Shown: positions 1 to 6,640 of the stretch, piece by piece
Layout of the letters: each line of letters starts with the position of its first letter
Position numbering within the stretch: position 1 is the first letter of the stretch
Assembly: GCA_963977005.1 (NCBI GenBank)
Contig: CAXBMQ010000005.1
Location: 1 to 64,000, forward strand
Reading direction: 5' to 3'
DNA from: CAXBCP01 sp963977005
GTDB taxonomy: Bacteria; Pseudomonadota; Alphaproteobacteria; MPNO01; UBA830
Length of the DNA: 64,000 nt
Notes under the pieces: generated by a model
What the model was told of the DNA's origin: nothing
Databases searched by the model: none
The model's input: only the letters and a program-made list of their open reading frames with translations
Position numbers and translations under genes: made by a program

Positions 1-61
1 ATTCGAACCTCCGGCCCCTGCCTCCCGAAGACAGTGCTCTACCAGGCTGAGCTACACTCCG
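1..61 (-). tRNA. tRNA-Pro(CGG), 3' end cut by the window edge
   Basis: Read on the minus strand, the first base is at 61 (acceptor 5' half CGGAGTG). It is followed by a D-arm with TAGCTCAG and GGTAGAGC, then an anticodon arm with stem CTGTC/GGCAG around the 7-base loop TTCGGGA, which gives anticodon CGG for codon CCG. The T-arm begins with GGTTCGAAT at the window edge. The 3' strand of the acceptor stem and the CCA end lie outside the window. The isotype rests on the anticodon and the typical proline-tRNA start; confidence is high despite the truncation. Confidence 0.93.
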
Positions 62-76
62 ACCGGAACGGGCGGG

Positions 77-105
77 GTTATACCCCCACCGGAGACGCCC
101 GGCAA
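77..105 (-). promoter_or_regulatory. sigma-70-type promoter of the tRNA-Pro gene
   Basis: On the minus strand a TTGCCG hexamer (105-100) and a TATAAC hexamer (82-77) are separated by exactly 17 bases. The predicted start would fall about 7 bases further on, just before the mature tRNA 5' end at 61. Spacing and position fit a housekeeping tRNA promoter; it is an inference from pattern only. Confidence 0.6.
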
Positions 106-202
106 GCGGTTGCGGTCGCGGACGTACGATTATTGACTCGGTCCGGGGCGGGTCTCACTCTGGCCGTCCCGAACGGACTGCCATTTTGAGGGAAATACCG
201 CT

Positions 203-1390
203 GTGACCGACCGGAAACTGCCGCTTGAGCGCTTCAAGGTGCTCGACCTGACACGGGTGAGATCAGGGCCCACCTGCGTGCGGCAACTGGCCGACTGGGG
301 CGCCGATTGCATCAAGATCGAGCTACCGCCCTCCGCCGGGATCAAGGAAGGCATCACCGGCGACCGCAACGGGCCGGATTTCCAGAACCTGCACCGCAAC
401 AAGCGGTCGATGACCCTGAACCTGAAACAGGCGGCCGGACGCGAAATTTTCCACAGGCTGGTGGAGACCGCCGATGTGGTGGTCGAGAATTACCGGCCCG
501 ACGTAAAGTACCGGCTCGGTGTCGATTACGAAACGCTGAAGGCGGTGAACCCGCGTATCGTACTGGGGTCGATCTCGGGCTTCGGTCAGGACGGACCGTA
601 TGAAAAACGCCCCGGCGTCGATCAGATCGCGCAGGGGCTTGGCGGCATCATGTCGGTCACCGGCCTGCCGGGACAGGGACCGGTACGCGTCGGCACGGCG
701 ATCGCCGATCTGTCATCGGGGCTGTACTGCGCTATTGGCATTCTGGTCGCGCTGCTTGAACGCGAAGCGTCGGGCGAGGGTCAGTGGGTTCATACGTCGC
801 TGCTGGAATCCCAGGTCTCGATGCTCGATTTCCAGGCCGCGCGCTGGCTGATCGGCGGCGAGGTCGCGCCCCAGGCGGGAAACAATCATCCCACGTCCAT
901 TCCCACCGGCGTCTTCCCCTGCAAGGACGGCCATTTCAATATTGCCGCCGGCGGACAGGACATGTTCGAACGCCTGTGCCGGGCGCTGGGGGCGGACGAA
1001 ATCGCCGCCAACCCCGACTACGCGACAGGCAAGCTGCGCCAGGAAAATCGCGACGCACTCAATGACGAGATCGCCGCCTATACGAAAACCAGAACCAGCG
1101 CCGAATGGATCGAGCTGTTCAATGAAGGGGGCGTGCCCTGCGGGCCGATCCACACCATCGACAGGATGTTCGACGATCCGCAGGTGAAACACCTCGGGCT
1201 CGCCGCACCCGTACACTCGCCGACGCTCGGCGATATCCACGTGGTCGGTCAGGCGGTTAACCTGAGCCGCGCGTCCCGCGATATCCGGACGGCGACACCG
1301 GGCCTTGGCGAGCACACCGAAGACATTCTGGCCAGCCTCGGCTATGACACCGCGCAGATTGCCAAATTTCAGGACGACAGCGTCGTCTGA
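203..1390 (+). CDS. CaiB/BaiF family (class III) CoA-transferase
   Basis: A 395-residue protein of the family III CoA-transferases, which move CoA between carboxylic acids through an aspartyl-CoA thioester intermediate. The N-terminus (FKVLDLTRV, then LADWGADCIKIE) and the ENYRPDV block are family hallmarks. Asp169 in AIADLSSG matches the catalytic aspartate of formyl-CoA transferase, even in numbering. The GTG start is supported by GAGGGA about 9 bases upstream. The crotonase-family gene 17 bp downstream suggests a two-gene acyl-CoA operon. The acid substrate cannot be read from sequence; members act on oxalate, carnitine, succinate, mesaconate and others. Confidence 0.9.
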   Translation: MTDRKLPLERFKVLDLTRVRSGPTCVRQLADWGADCIKIELPPSAGIKEGITGDRNGPDFQNLHRNKRSMTLNLKQAAGREIFHRLVETADVVVENYRPDVKYRLGVDYETLKAVNPRIVLGSISGFGQDGPYEKRPGVDQIAQGLGGIMSVTGLPGQGPVRVGTAIADLSSGLYCAIGILVALLEREASGEGQWVHTSLLESQVSMLDFQAARWLIGGEVAPQAGNNHPTSIPTGVFPCKDGHFNIAAGGQDMFERLCRALGADEIAANPDYATGKLRQENRDALNDEIAAYTKTRTSAEWIELFNEGGVPCGPIHTIDRMFDDPQVKHLGLAAPVHSPTLGDIHVVGQAVNLSRASRDIRTATPGLGEHTEDILASLGYDTAQIAKFQDDSVV

Positions 1391-1407
1391 CAGACAGGGA
1401 TACCGAC

Positions 1408-2220
1408 ATGGCAGAAGCCGCCAAAGCAGAACCGACCCCCGGCACGATGATCGCCCGCAAGGAAAACGGAATCGGCTGGATGATTTACGACCAGCAGGCC
1501 AAATACAACGCTGTCACCTATGACATGCGCCGCGCCATCCCCGGAATCATGGCCGATTTCGAAGCGGATGATGACGTGCGCGTCGCCGTCATCACCGGGG
1601 CCGGTGAAAAGGCGTTTATTTCCGGGTCCGATATTTCGCAGTTCGGCGCCAAGCGATCCTCCGAGGAGGCGCGCAAGATGTATGACGAGGCCTCGGCCGC
1701 GGCGAATGCGGCCATGGAATCCTTCTCCAAGCCGATGATCGCCATGATCCATGGCTATTGTCTCGGCGCCGGCGTGCTGACGGCGATGCTGTGCGATTTC
1801 CGTATCGCCGCCGATAACGCCAAGTTCGGCGCCCCGCCCGCGAAGCTGGGGCTCGGCTTCGGCTATGGCGGGGTCGACAACCTGGTGAAGCTGGTCGGCC
1901 CGGCCTATGCCGCCGAGATGTTGTTTACCGGTGACCGCTACGGCGCGGAGGATGCGCTACGGATGGGCCTGGTGAACCGCGTCGTGGCGTATGACGACCT
2001 GGAAGACACCGTGCGTGGCATTGCAGGCACGATTGCTGCCAACGCGCCGCTGACCCTGAAATCGGTCAAAACGTCGATCCGCAACACGCAGCTGGATGAA
2101 AGCGCCCGCGACATGTCGATTGTGCAGGCCCAGATCGACGCCTGCTTCGCCAGCGAGGACTACAGGGAAGGCCAGGCCGCGTTCATGGAAAAACGCAATC
2201 CGGACTTCAAGGGGCGGTAG
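1408..2220 (+). CDS. enoyl-CoA hydratase/isomerase (crotonase) family protein
   Basis: A 270-residue crotonase-fold protein. The oxyanion-hole regions are visible (AFISGSDISQF near residues 70-79, HGYCLGAGV near 115-123), so it should bind an acyl-CoA and stabilise an enolate. One of the two hydratase glutamates appears missing: the usual PE pair is Pro-Ala here (Ala145 in APPAKLG), while the second (Glu170 in YAAEM) is kept. This argues against a plain enoyl-CoA hydratase and fits an isomerase, hydrolase, dehalogenase or lyase member. It lies directly behind the CoA-transferase and probably acts on the thioester made there. Confidence 0.85.
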   Translation: MAEAAKAEPTPGTMIARKENGIGWMIYDQQAKYNAVTYDMRRAIPGIMADFEADDDVRVAVITGAGEKAFISGSDISQFGAKRSSEEARKMYDEASAAANAAMESFSKPMIAMIHGYCLGAGVLTAMLCDFRIAADNAKFGAPPAKLGLGFGYGGVDNLVKLVGPAYAAEMLFTGDRYGAEDALRMGLVNRVVAYDDLEDTVRGIAGTIAANAPLTLKSVKTSIRNTQLDESARDMSIVQAQIDACFASEDYREGQAAFMEKRNPDFKGR

Positions 2221-2233
2221 GGACTGCGGAGCT

Positions 2234-3256
2234 TCAGAAACTCCGGTGGATCGCGAATTCGACCGCTTCGACCAGCGCGGTCTTGATCTCGCTGTCGGGG
2301 AACGGCTCCAGCGCCTGATGGGCCTTTGCGCCGTAATCGCGGGCGCGTTCGATCGTCGCGGTCAGCGCGCCTGATTTTTCAAGCATGCCCACCGCGCGGC
2401 GGAAATCACCCTTTTTCTGTTCCTGGTCTTCGAGCGTGCGGCGCCAGAACGCTTTTTCCTCGTCATCGGCGGCATTGAAGGCCAGCACGATGGGCAGGGT
2501 GATCTTGCCGTCGCGGAAATCGTCGCCGACGGTCTTGCCCAGCGTCGCCTGGCGGGCCGAATAATCCAGCACATCGTCGACCAGCTGAAACGCCATGCCG
2601 AGATTGTGACCGAACGAATCCAGCGCGCGCCATTCGTCCTCGGGGCGTCCGGCGACGACCGCGCCGATTTCGGCGGCGGCGGCGAAAAGCTTCGCGGTTT
2701 TCGAGCGGATGACTTCTAGATAGTCGTCTTCGGTGGTTTCGGTGTCGTTCGCGGTGACGAGCTGCAGCACTTCGCCCTCGGCGATAATCGACGAGGCTTG
2801 CGACAGAATGCGCAGCACGTCGAGATTGCCGTCCTCGACCATCAGCTCGAACGCACGGCTGAACAGAAAATCGCCGACCAGCACGCTGGACTTGTTTCCC
2901 CACACGGCATTTGCGCTGGCCGCGCCGCGACGCAGGTCGCTTTCGTCCACGACGTCGTCATGCAGCAGGGTCGCGGTGTGAATGAATTCGACGCAGCCGG
3001 CAAGGCCGACATGGCGCTCGCCTTCGTAACCGCACATGCGCGCGGAGGCGAGGGTCAGCATCGGGCGCAGGCGTTTGCCGCCGGCGGCAATGATATGGCC
3101 CGCAACCTGCGGGATCAGGATGACCGGGCTGTCCATTCGGGCGATGATCGCCTGGTTTACCTTCTGGATGTCGTCCTGGGTAAGCGCGGTCAGCGCATCC
3201 AGCGACGGCTTGGGGCGTTCCTGACGTTCACGGTCGAGATCGATTACGACGCTCAA
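2234..3256 (-). CDS. ispB: long-chain trans-polyprenyl diphosphate synthase (octa-/decaprenyl type)
   Basis: This enzyme elongates farnesyl diphosphate with isopentenyl diphosphate to make the ubiquinone side chain. The first aspartate-rich motif DDVVDESD starts at residue 100 and the second, DDVLDY, lies near residue 225; GGKRLRP is also present. A small residue (Ala) five positions before the first motif fits a long-chain product. I place the start at the TTG at 3256 (340 aa), because GAGG sits 5 bases before it. A longer frame reaches 3322 but would leave only 12 bp to the divergent gene. Octaprenyl versus decaprenyl cannot be decided; decaprenyl is usual in alphaproteobacteria. Confidence 0.9.
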   Translation of the reverse strand: MSVVIDLDRERQERPKPSLDALTALTQDDIQKVNQAIIARMDSPVILIPQVAGHIIAAGGKRLRPMLTLASARMCGYEGERHVGLAGCVEFIHTATLLHDDVVDESDLRRGAASANAVWGNKSSVLVGDFLFSRAFELMVEDGNLDVLRILSQASSIIAEGEVLQLVTANDTETTEDDYLEVIRSKTAKLFAAAAEIGAVVAGRPEDEWRALDSFGHNLGMAFQLVDDVLDYSARQATLGKTVGDDFRDGKITLPIVLAFNAADDEEKAFWRRTLEDQEQKKGDFRRAVGMLEKSGALTATIERARDYGAKAHQALEPFPDSEIKTALVEAVEFAIHRSF

Positions 3257-3334
3257 CTTTGCCTCGATTCTTGACGATTGCGTTGCACAATCGGAACATA
3301 GCCCCGACACAATCACGGTCAAGGTGGAACGGAC

Positions 3335-3553
3335 GTGCGAGAACTTCTCCGAAGCAACGAAATCGTCTTTCTATCCTGGGCGGAAGCCCTGCTGAAATCC
3401 GAAGATATCGAGATATTCGCTCTCGACGGTCACATGAGCGTGCTGGAGGGCAGCGCCGGCGCGATCCAGCGCAGGGTCATGGTGGCAGACGAAGACTACG
3501 ATCGTGCCAGGCGCGTGCTCGAAGACGCAGGCGAGGGAGACCGCGTTGTCTGA
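3335..3553 (+). CDS. DUF2007 domain protein
   Basis: A 72-residue protein matching the small DUF2007 family: ELLRSNEIVFLSWAEALL at the N-terminus, then DGHMSVLEGS and RRVMVADEDYDRARRVL. The family is annotated as a putative signal-transducing domain but has no established function. The GTG start keeps the family's usual N-terminus and has AAGGTGG upstream. It overlaps the start of the following methyltransferase by 8 bases, so the two are very probably co-translated. This DUF2007-methyltransferase pair next to the polyprenyl synthase is a familiar alphaproteobacterial arrangement, to my recollection. Confidence 0.85.
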   Translation: MRELLRSNEIVFLSWAEALLKSEDIEIFALDGHMSVLEGSAGAIQRRVMVADEDYDRARRVLEDAGEGDRVV

Positions 3554-4319
3554 GGCCCCGGCGCCCCCGGCATCGCCCGGTATCCGGGCTGCCTTTTCGG
3601 AAGACGACCTGCTCGGCGGGCAGGTGCGCCTGCGCCAACCGGTAGATGGATACCGCGCGGCTATCGACCCAGTGTTGCTGGCCGCATCCATCGACGCCGC
3701 GCCGGGAGAGCGTGTGCTGGAAGCGGGCACCGGTCATGGCGCTGCGGCGATTTGTCTCGCGCGCCGGGTGCCCGATTGCAGCGTCACCGGGATCGAAATC
3801 CAGCCGGACCTGGTGCGTCTCGCCAACGATAACGCGCGGCTCAACGATCTGGCCGGATCGGTACAGGTCATGATCGGAGATCTCGTCCGCCCGCTGCCCA
3901 GGATTGCCGCCGGCGGGTTCGATCACGTGATGGCGAATCCCCCTTACCTCGAAGCCGCACGCGCCGACGCATCGCCTGAATCCGGGCGTGCCGCGGCCAA
4001 TATCGAGGGCGAAGCGGGGCTCGATGTCTGGATTTCCTTCATGCTGCGGATGGTGCGTACGAAAGGCACGATCACGCTGATCCACCGTGCCGACCGGCTG
4101 GACGACATTCTCACGCTGCTCGCCGGTCAGGCGGGCGAGACGGTCGTGTTTCCGATCTGGCCCAAACAGGGGCGCGCCGCCAAGCGGGTCGTCGTGCGTG
4201 CGAGAAAGGGTATCCGCACGCCCCTGCGCCTGTCGGCCGGATTGATCATGCATGAGCAGGACGGCGCCTATACGGCCGCGGCAGATGAAATCCTGCGCGG
4301 CGGTCCCAACCCGATTTGA
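3546..4319 (+). CDS. TrmN6/YfiC-like tRNA (adenine-N6)-methyltransferase
   Basis: A 257-residue class I SAM-dependent methyltransferase. Motif I is LEAGTGHGAAA (residues 58-68), an acidic SAM-ribose contact follows in GIEIQPD, and NPPY at 131-134 is the signature of amino-group N-methyltransferases. The segment QPVDGYRAAIDPVLLAA resembles the N-terminal region of TrmN6/YfiC, which methylates A37 of tRNA1(Val). The TTG start at 3546 overlaps the preceding stop and has GCGAGGGAG as a good ribosome-binding site. The tRNA target is inferred from family likeness only. Confidence 0.8.
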   Translation: MSEAPAPPASPGIRAAFSEDDLLGGQVRLRQPVDGYRAAIDPVLLAASIDAAPGERVLEAGTGHGAAAICLARRVPDCSVTGIEIQPDLVRLANDNARLNDLAGSVQVMIGDLVRPLPRIAAGGFDHVMANPPYLEAARADASPESGRAAANIEGEAGLDVWISFMLRMVRTKGTITLIHRADRLDDILTLLAGQAGETVVFPIWPKQGRAAKRVVVRARKGIRTPLRLSAGLIMHEQDGAYTAAADEILRGGPNPI

Positions 4320-4337
4320 ACGTGATATAAAGCGGTC

Positions 4338-5216
4338 ATGAAAGCAGAAGACATCAAGCAGCAGCTGCGCGCACTCCTCGCCAAATTGCCGATAGAACGT
4401 TTCCGCAATCCGCCACCGCTGGTCGGTGTGCTGCGGCTCGACGGCGTCATCGGGCGGTCCGCCGGGCCCGGGCGGCAGGGCGTGTCGCTCGACAGCCATG
4501 AAAAAGCCATCGCCAAACTGTTCGACAATTCCCGGCTCAAGGCCGTCGCGCTGATCGTAAACTCGCCGGGCGGGAGCCCGGTGCAAAGCGCGTTGATCGC
4601 CAGACGAATCCGCGACCTGGCGGATGAAAAAGACCTGCCGGTCGTCGCATTCTGCGAAGACGTCGCGGCGTCCGGCGGTTACTGGCTGGCCTGTGCCGCC
4701 GACGAGATTTTCGCCGACGAAAACTCGATCGTCGGCTCCATCGGCGTGATCTCCGCCGGCTTCGGGTTCGTCGATCTGATCGAACGCATCGGCATCGAAC
4801 GCCGTGTCTATGCGACCGGGCCGCGCAAAGGCATGCTCGATCCGTTCCAGGACGAGAAATCCGACGATATCGACCGGCTGCGCGAACTGCATGAGGATAT
4901 CTTCGAAAATTTCAAAAATCATGTCCACCGGTGCCGCGGCGACCGCCTGCGCGCGGCCGACGAGGCGCTGTTTACCGGCGATATCTGGACCGGTCGCCAG
5001 GCGGTCGAGGTCGGGCTGATCGACGGGCTTGCCGAGATGCGCGGCGAGATGCGCAAACGCTATGGTGACAAGGTGAAATTCCAGCGCGCCGAAATCCGCC
5101 GCGGCCTGCTCAGCCGGTTGCGGGGCGGCATGGGCGGTGGCCGCGCCGCTATGGACCCGGCCGACTTGTTCGGCGCATTGGACGACTGGGCCCAGTGGAA
5201 ACGCTTCGGGCTTTGA
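4338..5216 (+). CDS. S49 family serine peptidase (SppA/SohB-like)
   Basis: A 292-residue signal-peptide-peptidase-type protease with a Ser/Lys dyad. NSPGGSP (75-81) forms the oxyanion region, ASGGYW contains the nucleophile Ser112, and GPRKGMLDPF supplies the general base Lys164. Unlike full SppA it has a single catalytic domain and no obvious N-terminal membrane helix, so it may be peripheral or cytoplasmic. The C-terminus carries a Gly/Arg-rich stretch (RLRGGMGGGR) near residues 266-275. It is followed 10 bp later by a small membrane protein that is probably co-transcribed. Confidence 0.88.
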   Translation: MKAEDIKQQLRALLAKLPIERFRNPPPLVGVLRLDGVIGRSAGPGRQGVSLDSHEKAIAKLFDNSRLKAVALIVNSPGGSPVQSALIARRIRDLADEKDLPVVAFCEDVAASGGYWLACAADEIFADENSIVGSIGVISAGFGFVDLIERIGIERRVYATGPRKGMLDPFQDEKSDDIDRLRELHEDIFENFKNHVHRCRGDRLRAADEALFTGDIWTGRQAVEVGLIDGLAEMRGEMRKRYGDKVKFQRAEIRRGLLSRLRGGMGGGRAAMDPADLFGALDDWAQWKRFGL

Positions 5217-5226
5217 GGAACAGCGA

Positions 5227-5433
5227 ATGATCATGAAATATCTGCTGCTTGCGGCCATCGTCGCCGCCGTGTGGTACGGCTTCAAGGCCGTCTCGCGCCG
5301 GAACAAGGCAAAGACGGCCGAAGACCAGCGCAAGCGGACGGACTCGGTCGAGGACATGACCGCGTGCAGCGTGTGCGGCACGTTCGTGACGCCCGAACAG
5401 GGCGATTGCGGCAAGGACGGCTGTCCGTACTAG
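5227..5433 (+). CDS. small membrane-anchored zinc-ribbon-like protein
   Basis: A 68-residue protein with one N-terminal membrane helix (about residues 3-20, YLLLAAIVAAVWYGF), a basic linker and a C-terminal cysteine cluster (CSVCGTF, then CGKDGCPY) that could bind zinc. It resembles the small PP0621-type family, whose role is unknown. GAGGA lies 7 bases before the ATG at 5227. It follows the S49 protease by 10 bp, so a function in the same membrane process is possible but unproven. Confidence 0.7.
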   Translation: MIMKYLLLAAIVAAVWYGFKAVSRRNKAKTAEDQRKRTDSVEDMTACSVCGTFVTPEQGDCGKDGCPY

Positions 5434-5472
5434 GAGAGCCGGATATCCCGGGCGGTATTCGGATGCCGACCC

Positions 5473-6393
5473 TTACAGACGGTTCGGCGACCGGTAGCCG
5501 TCTTCCTTGCGCTGCTTCATGTAGGTTTTGTACATGCCGCGCTTTTCCGCATCGCCGTTCTCCTTGTGAACGTACGGACAGACATCGACGCAGATGTGAC
5601 AATAGGCGTCGTGCAGTCTTGAAAACGGGTAGCATTTTTCCATGTCGATCCGCCAGCGCTTGACCCCTTCGGTGAGGATGTGGTCGGTGGCGATGGCGTC
5701 GCCCGGACAGTTGTTGCGGCAGAGATTGCAGTTCTCGCAATAATCCTGGACGCCGAATTCCGCCGGGGAATCGTAGAGCAGCGGGATATTGGTGGTCACG
5801 AATCCCGGGCGGAAATTGGCGGCGTGCTCCGGGTTTATCAGGCTGCCATGCCGGCCGAGTTCGCCGAAACCCGAATAATACAGGGTCGGGATCGCCTGGA
5901 TCTGGCGGATGCCGTTGTGATGCGCCCAGGCCGGATACCCCAGGTCGCGGATAAACGCTGCGAGCTCTGTCGAAATTTCCGCCACACGGACATACACGTC
6001 ATAGGTTTCCGCCTCAATCGCGCGGGAGCCCTTCAGCACGTTGGCGTAGTCTTCCTTTACGATGAACGACACGACGTTGCGATGGGGCATGTCGAAGCCG
6101 TCATCGATCATGATCGGCGTTAAGGCACAGCACCCGGCGAGGTCCGCGCCCAGCTCCAGGGCTTTTGCCTTGATCTTTTCCGTAATGTGGCCGGGATCCG
6201 TGATCTCCTGCCGTTCCGCATTGACCGGACCATCGCGATACTCCGCAAGCGCCATCCATCGCTCGTTTGCGGCGGTACGGACCTCGTCCTTTGTCCACTG
6301 GGGGACGTTTTCAAGTCCGCGTTCGGCGAGCATTCTGCGGAGCAGGGGGGCGGCCAGACCCTGTTCCCGCCGCCAACTGATTCCGATCATCAT
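5473..6393 (-). CDS. cytoplasmic reductive-dehalogenase-like 4Fe-4S protein (short form)
   Basis: A 306-residue protein resembling the C-terminal half of reductive dehalogenases: GYPAWAHHNG, QIQAIPTLYYSGFGELGRHG, FRPGFVTTNIPLLYDSP, then two ferredoxin-type clusters, CENCNLCRNNCPGDAI and a partner set ending CHICVDVCPY. There is no Tat signal, so it should be cytoplasmic. The start at 6393 (ATG-ATG) follows GGAGG; an upstream extension to 6498 is open but lacks such a site. A longer paralog lies at 60835-62190 with the same core. Family knowledge suggests a corrinoid/Fe-S reductase; QueG (epoxyqueuosine reductase) shares the same fold but fits the GELGRHG region less well. The substrate is unknown. 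Confidence 0.75.
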   Translation of the reverse strand: MMIGISWRREQGLAAPLLRRMLAERGLENVPQWTKDEVRTAANERWMALAEYRDGPVNAERQEITDPGHITEKIKAKALELGADLAGCCALTPIMIDDGFDMPHRNVVSFIVKEDYANVLKGSRAIEAETYDVYVRVAEISTELAAFIRDLGYPAWAHHNGIRQIQAIPTLYYSGFGELGRHGSLINPEHAANFRPGFVTTNIPLLYDSPAEFGVQDYCENCNLCRNNCPGDAIATDHILTEGVKRWRIDMEKCYPFSRLHDAYCHICVDVCPYVHKENGDAEKRGMYKTYMKQRKEDGYRSPNRL

Positions 6394-6640
6394 CCATCCT
6401 CCATATGACAATATCTTAGCCCGGCTGGCGACATCGGCAAATGGCTTCTTCAGAACCGTGGCGGGCAACGCCCTGATTCCTGTGCGCGTTGCGGGCATCC
6501 GGCGTTCAGTCTGCGTATCTGTTGATCCGGGTTAATGCATGGACGTCGATCCGCGCCAAAATCTGCCCGATAGCGCAAGGCTTCGCCCAGAGCGAAATCT
6601 GCGCGGTCAAACGTCGGCAGAATTCGGGGAGGTGTGCGTG

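Noticed and set aside
3477..5414. A 645-codon minus-strand frame across the methyltransferase and S49 protease genes
   Set aside because: Antisense to two genes with complete catalytic motifs; no coherent domain and no ribosome-binding site.
5473..6393. Epoxyqueuosine reductase QueG
   Set aside because: The cluster pattern is similar, but the GELGRHGSLI and FRPGFVTTN regions fit reductive dehalogenases better. It remains a low-probability alternative.
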